This document shows, piece by piece, positions 9,324-17,144 of a DNA stretch of 23,921 bases (position 1 is the stretch's first letter; every line of letters starts with the position of its first letter). The stretch lies in NCBI RefSeq assembly GCF_036409155.1, contig NZ_JAZGLW010000011.1, positions 1-23,921 of the forward strand. The letters run 5' to 3'. This DNA is from Mycobacterium sp. 050128. Its GTDB lineage: Bacteria; Actinomycetota; Actinomycetes; Mycobacteriales; Mycobacteriaceae. The translations under genes were made by a program, and so were the position numbers. The notes beneath the pieces are model-generated. The model was given only the letters and a program-made list of their open reading frames with translations, was not told the origin of the DNA and made no database searches.

Positions 9324-9509
9324 ATGTGCGACGGACTATTTTCGGGCTTCAGTGAATTCGGGTGGGATGAGGCGCCCTGGGACGCTGAACCGACCTTCAC
9401 TGCTGATGAGTTGCAGATCTTGTTGAACCCGGCGTTGTCGGTGGCTGAGGCCGCTGATCGCGTGGGGTGTGTCGAGCACGACGTTATCCGGCTGCGTCGA
9501 ACAGCCTGA
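9324..9509 (+). CDS. 61-aa conserved-looking small protein with HTH-like C-terminus
   Basis: The start ATG at 9324 has a GAGGA five bases upstream, which favours it over an upstream in-frame start at 9204. The protein is acidic at first (FGWDEAPWDAEPTFTADEL) and ends with LSVAEAADRVGCVEHDVIRLRR, which looks like a homeodomain-type helix-turn-helix, as in the first helices of sigma-factor region 4 or transposase HTH segments. No partner gene is adjacent; it converges on the flavin hydroxylase operon. Function unknown. Confidence 0.5.
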   Translation: MCDGLFSGFSEFGWDEAPWDAEPTFTADELQILLNPALSVAEAADRVGCVEHDVIRLRRTA

Positions 9510-9517
9510 GCCCGCGT

Positions 9518-9550
9518 CGCCGGGCGCGGCCATCACGTGAGGGCCCGGCG
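9518..9550. terminator. GC-rich hairpin between convergent genes
   Basis: CGCCGGGC at 9518-9525 pairs perfectly with GCCCGGCG at 9543-9550 across a 17-base loop. It sits just after the 61-aa gene and just before the end of the minus-strand operon, the expected place for a shared terminator. No T-run follows. Confidence 0.4.
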
Positions 9551-9585
9551 CCGGCGGTTCAAGGGTTCGGTTTGCGAGTGCCGAA

Positions 9586-11076
9586 TCATCGCGGCGTCGT
9601 AGCTGACGGGCTCGAATCGTCGTCAAACCCAAGTCGCGCGGTAAGGGCCTCGTGCAGGCCGGTACCCGTGTTATCTCCCACCCAGGCGACGTATCCATCG
9701 GGGCGAACCAGGACGGCTTCGGGGGCTGCTGTGTGGCCCAGAACGGGAAGTTCCCACGGTCCGCCGTATTCGGCGTCGACGGCTTTCATTCGATGTGCCC
9801 ATGGGACGATGTCGAAAGCCCAAGGCTTGCCAAGGTTTAGAAGTACCGGGCGGGCGTCGTGGAGAAGTGTGAATGTTCGCAGTGGACCAGCGGGGGTGAG
9901 TAGGTCGATATCGGGCATGCGGCGCCCGAGTAGGGGGTGTCCCTCACCGAGGTCGTAGTGGATATCAAGACCGGTCATCATCGCGGCGATTCGCTTGCGC
10001 GGCTCGTCCATGCTCAGTAGCTCAGACATGATGTCGCGCAACGCGTCGACACGTTCGCCTGGGCCGTTGAGCGCGGTTTGGGCCATGGTGTTGTGCAACA
10101 CGCTGGCGGCGACCGGGTGCCGCTCAGCATGGTAGGTGTCCAGCAAGCTTTCCGGTGTCGCGTTGATGACCTGGGCTAGTTTCCAGCCCAGATTCACCGC
10201 GTCCTGGATGCCGGTGTTGAGGCCTTGCCCGCCGATCGGGAAGTGCACATGTGCGGCGTCGCCGGCTACCAGAACACGCCTGTCGCGGTAGGACGTCGCC
10301 TGTCGCGTCACATCGGTGAACCGGGAAACCCACGTGGCACCGCGTATTCCATAGTCGGTGCCACGCACGGCGATAAGCGCGTCCCGCAGTTCACTCAAGG
10401 TGGGCTCACCGGCGGCTGTCCCGACGTGCGGTTCGGCCACCATGACCCGTACCGGGCCCGGATCTTCGAGCTTGAAGAATGAGCAAAACCCAGGATCGCG
10501 GTGCGTGCCCCAGGGCGGCTCCTCGTCCATCTCGACATCGGCGACCAAGCAACTCGTCGACGGATCCCATCCCGCGAATTCGATGCCGGCGGCCTTGCGG
10601 ATGACGCTGCGCCCTCCGTCGCACCCGACGACGTATGACGCGCGCAGCGGTGGGGTATCGCAGAGTTCAACGTCGACGCCGGTGTCGTCTTGTGCGACAC
10701 CGCTCACCTGCCGTCCGCGATAGATCGGCACCCCGAGTTCGCTGACCCAGTCGGCCAGGGTGTGCTCGATGCGGTACTGCGGCAGCCCCAACCCGTAGTT
10801 GTGCCGGGTGGGCAAGTCGCTGATGTCGACAAAGATCCCGGAGTAGTGACCGATTTGACCTTGCCACCCTTGGGAAAGGAACCGATCCACGATTCCGCGC
10901 TGGTCGAGGACCTCGAGTGTGCGCGATGTCATCCCACCCGCGCGCGAGCCGATCAGCTCATCGCTGGTGCTGCGGCGCTCGACGATCGCAACGTCGATTC
11001 CTGCTAGCGCTAACTCGCCGGCCAGCATCAGCCCGGTCGGGCCTGCTCCGGCAATGACTACCGCGTGGTCGGCCAT
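9586..11076 (-). CDS. FAD-dependent aromatic hydroxylase, rifampicin monooxygenase (Rox)-like
   Basis: A 496-residue class A flavoprotein monooxygenase that would use NAD(P)H, FAD and oxygen to hydroxylate an aromatic substrate in the cytosol. The three family motifs are present: GAGPTG at 10-15 (FAD Rossmann loop), CDGGRS at 152-157 (DG motif) and GDAAHVHFPIGGQGLNTG from 272 (GD motif). The C-terminal third is the thioredoxin-like domain ending in VLVRPDGYVAW. Its order and spacing (LMLAGELALAGIDVAIVER, VLDQRG, TYHAERHPVAASVL, YDLGEGHPLLGRRMPD) closely resemble Rox, which inactivates rifampicin, and polyketide hydroxylases such as PgaE. The ATG at 11076 is chosen because homology starts there; the frame stays open far upstream without similarity. 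It is last in the bioB operon, 26 bases after the preceding stop. Substrate unproven. Confidence 0.88.
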   Translation of the reverse strand: MADHAVVIAGAGPTGLMLAGELALAGIDVAIVERRSTSDELIGSRAGGMTSRTLEVLDQRGIVDRFLSQGWQGQIGHYSGIFVDISDLPTRHNYGLGLPQYRIEHTLADWVSELGVPIYRGRQVSGVAQDDTGVDVELCDTPPLRASYVVGCDGGRSVIRKAAGIEFAGWDPSTSCLVADVEMDEEPPWGTHRDPGFCSFFKLEDPGPVRVMVAEPHVGTAAGEPTLSELRDALIAVRGTDYGIRGATWVSRFTDVTRQATSYRDRRVLVAGDAAHVHFPIGGQGLNTGIQDAVNLGWKLAQVINATPESLLDTYHAERHPVAASVLHNTMAQTALNGPGERVDALRDIMSELLSMDEPRKRIAAMMTGLDIHYDLGEGHPLLGRRMPDIDLLTPAGPLRTFTLLHDARPVLLNLGKPWAFDIVPWAHRMKAVDAEYGGPWELPVLGHTAAPEAVLVRPDGYVAWVGDNTGTGLHEALTARLGFDDDSSPSATTPR

Positions 11077-11102
11077 ATGCCCCTTCTGTCCCGAAAGTCT
11101 GG

Positions 11103-12761
11103 TTACGGGTGGCGATTCAGGACCTGTTCGACGGCGCGCACAAGTGGGGCGCCGTCGCAGTGTCCGGTTGGGTTGCGCCAGGCGACGTACCCGTCGGGGC
11201 GCACGAGGACCGCCCCGTCGTGGCCGATCTCGTACCGGTCGAAGAACGCGTTGTTGGGATCGGCTAGGCCGGGATCGCCGATGGCATAGCTGGCGATGGG
11301 CACTCCGAGCCGAGCGGCATTGGCGGCGGCCTGTCGCCAGATCTGCCCACCTGCGCCGGTGAGTACGGTGAAGCCGGCGCCGAATAGGTCGAGCGTCGAG
11401 ACCGGTTCCCCCTCGTTGCCCAGCCATGTATGCGGGGCCCGGCAGCCTGGCGTCGCGCAGGGCGTGTAGTCGGTGTAGCTGTCTTCGACGTCGGGAGGTG
11501 TTGTGCCGTCGTCGATTACGGCGGCTGACCGATACGCGGTGCCGAATTCGACGCCGAGGTGATTGCCGTAGCGTCGGGTCTCGCGCAGGAGTTCCTCGGG
11601 GCTGAGGTCGCTGCCGGCTGGGTTGTAGGCCGCCGCGGCGATACGCCCGACATTGCGGTAGTTCTGCAAAGACTGGGCGATCATGGTGATCGCGGGCCCT
11701 CGACGCTCGTCGTCGTAGGTCTGCAGCAACGACCAGCCGGCCAGACCGCGCACGCATAGCGCCAGCTTCCACATGGCGTTGTGCATGCCCTGCAATCCGG
11801 TATTGAGGCCCAGCCCCCCGGTGGGCGGGAACTGGTGGGCGGCATCGCCACACAACACCACACGTCCCTGGACGAGACGGTCGGCGACCGTGGCGTTCAT
11901 CTGCCACAGCCCCACGCCTTTGACCTCAACGTCGAGGTCGGGCACACCGACCGCGCCGCGAACCCACCGCCGCACCCGCTCGTCGTCCCAGAGCTCGCGC
12001 ACCCACTCGTCGGGCTGCACCCCGATCTGGCACAGCCAGCGGCCGCCGGCGTCGAGTGGTTGCAACGCTCCGACGGCCTCGGAGTTGGCGACGAAGAACA
12101 ACACGGCGCGGTGATCTCCGACATGGCGTTCGATATCGCTACGGAAGTAACAGTTGACGAAATGATGCAGGGCCCGTGCGCCATTGAGGACAATGCCAAG
12201 TTGGGTGCGCACGGTGCTGTGGACACCATCGGCGGCAACCAGCGCTTCCCCAGCCAGCGTGTAGGTGTCTTCGGTCGCGGTGACGCGGACCGCCACGGCC
12301 GCTTCGGTGTCGTGGTCGCCGGCCCCGGACAGCACGTCGGTGACCTGATGACCGAACCGCAGATCGACGAGTCCGGTCGCCTGCGCTGCGTCCCGCAGGA
12401 TGGCTTCGATCAGGTCCTGCGACGACATAATCGGCTGTGCCGGGCTAATTGTCGGGCCGGGACCTTCGAAACCTTGGGTCTCGATCTGAGCGCCTTGTCG
12501 GCCGGCAACCGTGTACATGAACCTGATCGGGCTCTTCCAGCCCGGCGGGGTATCGATCCCGCGCAGCCGGCGATACACCGCGCTCCCCCATCCTCGGGCG
12601 AGCTCCATGGTCCGCGTGTTCAGGTTGCGGGTCTTGGGATGCCAGGAGGTCGAATCATGTTGCTCGACAACCACGCTGGGAACATGGAATCGGGCGAGCT
12701 CGAGGGCGGCGGCGAGGCCAACGGGGCCGCCGCCGACAATGATCACCGGTTTGTGCGGCAT
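11103..12761 (-). CDS. FAD-dependent aromatic hydroxylase (TcmG/MhpA-like)
   Basis: A 552-residue class A flavoprotein monooxygenase. FAD-binding GGGPVG lies at 10-15, the DG motif (ADGVHSTVR) at 178-179, and the GD motif (CGDAAHQFPPTGGLGLNTG) at 305-306. A C-terminal thioredoxin-like domain ends in VLVRPDGYVAWRNP. It is longer than the neighbouring hydroxylase and only distantly similar, so the two are not a recent duplication. Relatives include the tetracenomycin hydroxylase TcmG and phenol or hydroxyphenylpropionate hydroxylases, so a phenolic or polyketide-like substrate is expected. I chose the ATG at 12761 (MPHKPVIIVGGG) because AGAGGTGG sits nine bases before it; an in-frame ATG at 12791 has no ribosome binding site. 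It lies 37 bases after bioB and shares its transcript. Confidence 0.87.
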   Translation of the reverse strand: MPHKPVIIVGGGPVGLAAALELARFHVPSVVVEQHDSTSWHPKTRNLNTRTMELARGWGSAVYRRLRGIDTPPGWKSPIRFMYTVAGRQGAQIETQGFEGPGPTISPAQPIMSSQDLIEAILRDAAQATGLVDLRFGHQVTDVLSGAGDHDTEAAVAVRVTATEDTYTLAGEALVAADGVHSTVRTQLGIVLNGARALHHFVNCYFRSDIERHVGDHRAVLFFVANSEAVGALQPLDAGGRWLCQIGVQPDEWVRELWDDERVRRWVRGAVGVPDLDVEVKGVGLWQMNATVADRLVQGRVVLCGDAAHQFPPTGGLGLNTGLQGMHNAMWKLALCVRGLAGWSLLQTYDDERRGPAITMIAQSLQNYRNVGRIAAAAYNPAGSDLSPEELLRETRRYGNHLGVEFGTAYRSAAVIDDGTTPPDVEDSYTDYTPCATPGCRAPHTWLGNEGEPVSTLDLFGAGFTVLTGAGGQIWRQAAANAARLGVPIASYAIGDPGLADPNNAFFDRYEIGHDGAVLVRPDGYVAWRNPTGHCDGAPLVRAVEQVLNRHP

Positions 12762-12798
12762 GGTTGAGTCCACCTCTGTGTCCGAAGTCATCCGCGGT

Positions 12799-13890
12799 TT
12801 AGGTGTTGGCGGGCGTGGTGGTGCCTGCGCCGCGGCGGCGAGCCAGGACGAGGTCGTGGCGCTCGACCGGGAGGGTGGGTTCGTCAAGGCCTTCGATCAC
12901 GAAGCCAGCGTCGGTGATCATCGCCCGATCGGCGTGGCCGGGCTGTCCTTGGCTGGTGAGGTAGTCGCCGAGAAACATCGAATTGGCCAGGTGCAAGGCC
13001 AGTGGTTGCAGGGTGCGCAGATGTATTTCGCGGCCGCCCGCGACGCGAACTTCGATGTCGGGGAAGGCGAACCGGAACATCGCCAGGATGCGCAGGCAGC
13101 GTTGCGGAGTCAGTTCCCAATGCCCACCCAATGGGGTGCCCTCGAACGGGATAAGGAAGTTCACCGGCACCGAATCGGGCTCGAGTTCACGCAACGCCAG
13201 TGCGACATCGACAATGTCAGCATCGGATTCACCCATCCCGACGATCGCCCCCGAGCACGGCGATAGCCCAGCAGTTTTCGCTTTGCCCACGGTGGCGGCC
13301 CGGTCGTCAAACGTGTGGGTTGAGCAGATCCGCGCGTAGTTGTCGGCGCTGGTGTTGAGGTTGTAGGCATCGGCGCCCGCCTCGCGCAGCCGCTCGGCTT
13401 GCCCCTGCTTGAGCAGCCCCAGGCAGACACACACCTCCACGTGCGGCGCGGAGGTTTTGATCGCGGCGATCGTGTCGGCGACACGATCGATATCACGATC
13501 GCCGGGCCCGCGGCCGGCGGCAACCAGGCAGATGCGTTTGGCGCCGGCATCGATCGCGCACTGCGCGTGCCGGGCGGCCTCGTCGGTGTTGATCCACGAG
13601 TACTTGAGGATTTCAGCGCTCGACCCGAGCCGTTGCGAGCAATAGCCGCAATCCTCCGGGCACATCCCAGATTTCATGTTCACCAAGTAGTTCAGCTTGA
13701 CCCGCCGGCCGAAAAACCTGCGGCGCACCCGTGCCGCAGCGGCGACCACATCGAGCAGATCGCCATCACCGCTGGCCAACACCGCCAGCAAATCATCACG
13801 ATCGACACGCCGCCCCTGCAACGCCATGCCGGTGATCGCCGACAATCGCTGCCCGAACCCTGTATCCGGCACCGACGCTGGTTCATGCAC
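12799..13890 (-). CDS. bioB: biotin synthase-like radical SAM enzyme, Bacillus type
   Basis: A 363-residue radical SAM protein. Biotin synthase inserts sulfur into dethiobiotin using a [4Fe-4S] cluster and a sacrificial [2Fe-2S] cluster. The CPEDCGYC motif gives C77, C81 and C84 for the first cluster; C121, C154, C212 and R287 (GGREIH) match the second cluster's ligands. The text ([52 protein letters not shown]) follows Bacillus-type BioB rather than the main mycobacterial BioB (Rv1589). One departure: where BioB normally reads YNHN followed by LDTS or LNTS, this one reads YNLNTS (176-181), two residues short. GTG start at 13890 follows GGGAGAA. It leads an operon with two flavin hydroxylases and no other bio genes, so it may be an extra or repurposed BioB. 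Confidence 0.85.
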   Translation of the reverse strand: MHEPASVPDTGFGQRLSAITGMALQGRRVDRDDLLAVLASGDGDLLDVVAAAARVRRRFFGRRVKLNYLVNMKSGMCPEDCGYCSQRLGSSAEILKYSWINTDEAARHAQCAIDAGAKRICLVAAGRGPGDRDIDRVADTIAAIKTSAPHVEVCVCLGLLKQGQAERLREAGADAYNLNTSADNYARICSTHTFDDRAATVGKAKTAGLSPCSGAIVGMGESDADIVDVALALRELEPDSVPVNFLIPFEGTPLGGHWELTPQRCLRILAMFRFAFPDIEVRVAGGREIHLRTLQPLALHLANSMFLGDYLTSQGQPGHADRAMITDAGFVIEGLDEPTLPVERHDLVLARRRGAGTTTPANT

Positions 13891-14115
13891 GAGCTTCTCC
13901 CTCTCCGTTGTCCAATCAATCCCGTGGGCCGACGGACATGCGGGCTATCGACCCCAAAACGAGCTGAGTGACCACCCCCAACGCGAAGGGGTTTTCAAGC
14001 CCATGACGAGCGACCGTACACCAAAGTTAAGAAAAGTAAGAGAAACCTAAGGTAACAGTAAGACATGTTGAGGAGCGCAGGGCGATAGCAGCGCTGCAAA
14101 AGTAGATAAACGAGT

Positions 14116-14361
14116 ATGCAGAATATGGCTACAGATACGACGACGATCCGGGTGCCGATCCCGACCCGCGACAAGCTCGCCGCACAGGCTCGCCAGCGGG
14201 GCATCTCCATCGCAGCTCTCCTCGAGGAACTGTCCGACCAGGCAGAACGACAGGCCGCATTCGCAGCAGAACGCACGGCCACCCTGGCCGACGCCGAAAT
14301 GGCAGACACCCAGAACGAGGACCGCGATTGGGACGCCACCGCAGGTGACGGCATTGAGTGA
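14116..14361 (+). CDS. mazE: MazE-like antitoxin
   Basis: An 81-residue protein of the mycobacterial MazE type: an N-terminal ribbon-helix-helix (TTTIRVPIPTRDKLAAQARQRGIS, residues 7-30) that binds DNA as a dimer, a helix (IAALLEELSDQAERQ), and an acidic C-terminal tail ending EDRDWDATAGDGIE that in family members wraps the MazF toxin. The ATG at 14116 or 14125 could start it; no clear ribosome binding site precedes either. A perfect palindrome GCAGCGCTGC at 14088-14097 lies just upstream and could be its operator. Its stop overlaps the start of a shortened mazF, as in intact mazEF operons. Because the toxin is gutted, the antitoxin is probably an orphan. Confidence 0.8.
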   Translation: MQNMATDTTTIRVPIPTRDKLAAQARQRGISIAALLEELSDQAERQAAFAAERTATLADAEMADTQNEDRDWDATAGDGIE

Positions 14362-14509
14362 TCCCCGGCGCGGAGAGCTTTGGCTCGCTGTATGTCGGGC
14401 AGTGCGTGGCATCACCAAGAGTCGACTGATCCGACCGCTGGGTACGTTGAAGCCAGAGACGATGCGCGAAGTCGAACGCGCCCTAGCCATGGTTCTGGGC
14501 ATCACCTAA
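14354..14509 (+). pseudogene. mazF: internally deleted MazF toxin remnant (51 codons)
   Basis: Starting at a TTG that overlaps the mazE stop by eight bases, a 51-codon frame reads LSDPRRGELWLAV, the normal MazF N-terminal strand, and then jumps to ITKSRLIRPLGTLKPETM and REVERALAMVLGIT, the normal MazF C-terminus. MazF proteins are usually about 100-115 residues, so some 50-60 central residues are missing while the reading frame is kept. The lost part holds the catalytic Arg and Thr of the endoribonuclease. The start overlap and both matching ends make a real MazF origin likely; the product should be inactive as an RNase, though it might still bind MazE. Confidence 0.75.
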
Positions 14510-14551
14510 ACACACCCACCGCCAGGACGCGGCTCACCTACCCTGACTGTC

Positions 14552-15901
14552 GTGACAAGCGCCGTTCCGGCCACGCAAACACCAGACCCAACCCAAGCCG
14601 CGCAGTGGACGCCGCAGCAAAAACTAGGCTTCCGACTGCTTTTCACCATCGGCGGCGGCATGCTGATCGTCCTCGGCGGTGCGATCCTGCTCGTCACCGT
14701 GGACGCCAGTGTCGTGAACGCCAACACGGGCCACTACCCACTCGAACCACTGATCTGGCCGTTCGCACAAATCGGCAGCTACCTGACTCAAGGCCACGGA
14801 GTCGAGATCACCAAGTCCGCCGGCTCAGACATGTTGTGGTTCTGGTGTTTCCATCTCGGCTGGATTGTCGTGGCCCTGCCAATCACCGCAGTGTGGACAC
14901 TGCTTGATCGGCGGCGCCCTGACTACCGACGCCTGGCCGCCTCACTAATCGTGTTCTCCCGCTTCGGACTGGCGCTGGTGATGATCTACTACGGGACGGG
15001 CAAGGTGATCCCCGTCCAAATGGGATTCATGGCCCTGCCCCATCACCAGCTGCAATTGATGGGCGACACCCGCCTCTTCCAGACACTCTGGGGCTTCATG
15101 GCCGCCTCCGAGCCCTACTCGGTCGCCACCGGGCTCATCGAAGTCACCTCGGGAATCCTGCTGCTGTGGAACCGCACGTGGCTACTCGGGGCACTCGGAT
15201 CAGTGATCGCCACCGCGCAGATCTTCTTGCTGAACATGACCTACGACGTGCCGGTCAAGCTGGTCGCCGGCGAATTATTCACGGTAGCCATCGGTATCAC
15301 CGCGCCCTACTGGCCGAACCTGGCGCGCGTGGTATTCAACCGCGGCCACACCCGCCCGGTTGCGCACTGGCTACCACTTGGGGCCGAAAGACGCTGGCTG
15401 CGGAGAACCGGCGCGGTCGCCAAGTTCGGCGTCGCCGGGATCTTGCTGGCGGTCAGCGCAGTTGGGGGCGCCATGATGTACACCGCCTATCACACCCCCA
15501 CCTCAACCCTCGACGGAATTTGGCGCGCAACATCATTCACCATCGACGGGCGCCAAGCAACGCTCAACCAAAACGATCCGCAGCCATGGGCCAACGTCGC
15601 GATCACCGACCGCAACAAGGCGCCACTGGCCGTGGCCAGGTTCACCAGCCAGGTCCCAGCCGGCTACACCACCACCTGGTTACTCAAGGTCGACGGCGAC
15701 CACCTCGACTTACGCAAACCCGAGCCCGATTCAGCCCACATCGTGCTGCGCGCGACCCAGCCAGACACCGACCACCTGGTGCTCACCGGCAAGCTGGACG
15801 GCAAGCAAATCCAGGGCACATTCGAGCGCCGGTTCATGGAACGCAGCACATCGCGATTCCGACTCATCAGCCCACCCATACCCTTGGATGCGGTGCGCTA
15901 G
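14552..15901 (+). CDS. DoxX-like membrane protein with C-terminal beta-rich domain
   Basis: A 449-residue protein with about seven membrane spans in residues 25-310, then a soluble domain of some 125 residues. The membrane part resembles DoxX-type proteins: LIVFSRFGLALVMIYYGTGKVIPVQMG, a conserved G-T-G-K-x-x-P, then MGDTRLFQTLWGFMAAS and LIEVTSGILLLWNRTWLLGAL. The last span (VAKFGVAGILLAVSAVGGAMM) anchors the C-terminal domain, which opens with STLDGIWRATSFTIDGR and is rich in alternating strands, like a small lipocalin-type barrel, most likely outside the membrane. Start GTG at 14552 has no ribosome binding site, so it may be a leaderless message. It follows the mazEF remnant by 42 bases. 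DoxX relatives are linked to redox and thiol balance; whether that holds here is unknown. Confidence 0.75.
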   Translation: MTSAVPATQTPDPTQAAQWTPQQKLGFRLLFTIGGGMLIVLGGAILLVTVDASVVNANTGHYPLEPLIWPFAQIGSYLTQGHGVEITKSAGSDMLWFWCFHLGWIVVALPITAVWTLLDRRRPDYRRLAASLIVFSRFGLALVMIYYGTGKVIPVQMGFMALPHHQLQLMGDTRLFQTLWGFMAASEPYSVATGLIEVTSGILLLWNRTWLLGALGSVIATAQIFLLNMTYDVPVKLVAGELFTVAIGITAPYWPNLARVVFNRGHTRPVAHWLPLGAERRWLRRTGAVAKFGVAGILLAVSAVGGAMMYTAYHTPTSTLDGIWRATSFTIDGRQATLNQNDPQPWANVAITDRNKAPLAVARFTSQVPAGYTTTWLLKVDGDHLDLRKPEPDSAHIVLRATQPDTDHLVLTGKLDGKQIQGTFERRFMERSTSRFRLISPPIPLDAVR

Positions 15902-16001
15902 CCCTCAGCGTGGACCAAGGCCAACTCCGTTGTCCGCCTGGGAATCCTAATACCGCCTGCGAACAACACAACCTCACCGTCATATCCCCGTGATGGCGGC
16001 T

Positions 16002-16496
16002 CTAACGGCGGTTGGCGGCTATTTCCCGGAGAGTGGGTAGTACGCGTTGGTCTTTCGGACGGTTGGCCGCCTGTTTAGATCGGATCACATCGCTCAGCGA
16101 GGCGATTTCCACTGTGGTGTCATAGATTTCGGCTGAGGTAGCGTCGCGGTGCAGGTCTCGGTAACCATCGGTGCCCGAAGGTTGGAATGCGATGTCGAGA
16201 TCGCCAGCCTTAGTGACGAGATTCCACGTCCGGGCTGCGGCCAAACCGTCTGCGTCGCAAGCGAAAGGCAGGCCCTCGGGCACGGATTCGGTACGAATCT
16301 TGGCATTGAGCTCGCGTAGAGCGGCAGCCAGACGGGTGAGGTTGGCGTGCGTGTCCTCAGGCGTGATGTCGGCGTCCTCCGTGGGAAACGGGGAACCGTG
16401 ATACACCGCAGCAAGGCCGCCGATCAGCACGTAGATCACTTTGTGGCGCTGGAGCACGTCGAACAGTTTTTCCAGATCGAGTTCCACCTCAGGCAT
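16002..16496 (-). CDS. nucleotidyltransferase-fold toxin (AbiEii/MenT-like) of a TA pair
   Basis: A 164-residue protein of the minimal nucleotidyltransferase superfamily: VIYVLIGGLAAVYHGSPFPTEDADI carries GG at 26-27, GS at 34-35 and the metal-binding D41-x-D43 pair, followed by an alpha/beta domain with EIASLSDVIRSKQAANRPKDQ, the K/R-rich helix seen in AbiEii and DUF6036-type proteins. Such toxins transfer nucleotides to RNA, for example the tRNA 3' end in mycobacterial MenT. The ATG at 16496 overlaps the end of the XRE antitoxin gene by eight bases, giving coupled translation in antitoxin-first order. It is shorter than typical AbiEii proteins but the catalytic residues look intact. Toxicity is inferred from fold and partner. 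Confidence 0.78.
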   Translation of the reverse strand: MPEVELDLEKLFDVLQRHKVIYVLIGGLAAVYHGSPFPTEDADITPEDTHANLTRLAAALRELNAKIRTESVPEGLPFACDADGLAAARTWNLVTKAGDLDIAFQPSGTDGYRDLHRDATSAEIYDTTVEIASLSDVIRSKQAANRPKDQRVLPTLREIAANRR

Positions 16497-16800
16497 CGCG
16501 CAGCTTCCTGAGCTGGTGTGCCAACCGTGAGTGCCGGTCGAGCCGTTGCTGCCCTGACAGATGAGCAAGGCGGGCAGCCTGCGCCAGGTCACTGTCGTCG
16601 CGATCCACGAGGTGCAACTCGAGGTCCAGCCCGCACAGTCGTACCAACCGGAGCACGTCATCGAGACTGACGGCAGTAGATCCCGATTCCCATCGGGCTA
16701 CGGCCGGTTGCGCGGTGCCGGCACGAGCGGCGAGCTCGGCCTGGGTGAGCCTGGCCCGCCGACGTGCTTCGCGAATCAGATCTCCACCGAACGAACCCAT
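16489..16800 (-). CDS. XRE-family antitoxin
   Basis: A 103-residue protein with a classic helix-turn-helix at residues 6-55: REARRRARLTQAELAARAG, then TAQPAVARWESGSTAVSLDDV, followed by helices that end in a charged tail. This is the HipB/Xre type that binds its own operator and neutralises a co-encoded toxin. The ATG at 16800 lies eight bases from a perfect 18-bp palindrome (16809-16826), and a TATACT -10 element places transcription start at or next to the ATG, so the message is probably leaderless. Its last codons overlap the start of the nucleotidyltransferase gene. Together they form a compact type II or type IV-like toxin-antitoxin module. Confidence 0.83.
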   Translation of the reverse strand: MGSFGGDLIREARRRARLTQAELAARAGTAQPAVARWESGSTAVSLDDVLRLVRLCGLDLELHLVDRDDSDLAQAARLAHLSGQQRLDRHSRLAHQLRKLRDA

Positions 16801-16806
16801 GTCTTG

Positions 16807-16826
16807 AGTATAACAGATCTGTTATA
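16807..16826 (-). promoter_or_regulatory. perfect palindromic operator overlapping a -10 box for the XRE-NTase module
   Basis: TATAACAGATCTGTTATA at 16809-16826 is a perfect 18-bp palindrome in a GC-rich region. On the minus strand its end forms TATACT (16812-16807), a good -10 hexamer, six bases before the XRE start codon. A bound XRE dimer would block RNA polymerase directly. No strong -35 is visible. Confidence 0.75.
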
Positions 16827-17144
16827 TGGTCCTTGCGGGGCTTCCGCCGCAGAGGATCACACCTCGGGCACCGATTTACTTTGCCGCGCCGGCCTTTTCG
16901 AGCGGCACACGTGTTTAGCTTGCGCATCTCGCGATCGAAAGCCTCGGTCAAGGTTGGCCACATCGCCCTCGGCGTGCCCGGATCCGCCAACTGGCCGGGC
17001 TCGAAATGTGATGGCCGCTGATCGGCAGCGGACCCGAACTGTTTGCCGGGCCCGGGCCGGCCTCAAAACTAAGTGCAAGCTCGTGGGTGGAGTCTTTACC
17101 ATCGTGCAGTGATCACGGGAGTCGGCCGGGGGTTGAGGGCCTGG

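Noticed and set aside
11077..11907. N-terminal extension of the Rox-like frame up to 11907
   Set aside because: The frame is open but overlaps the other hydroxylase and reads Arg-rich nonsense before MADHAVVIAGAG; the ATG at 11076 begins the conserved fold.
11781..12767. 328-codon plus-strand frame opposite the second hydroxylase
   Set aside because: Antisense to a gene with all FAD motifs; no recognisable domain and no ribosome binding site.
14000..14070. A-rich stretch with repeated GTAAGA between bioB and mazE
   Set aside because: GTTAAGA and two GTAAGA copies are visible, but they are too short and irregular to call operators or a repeat array.
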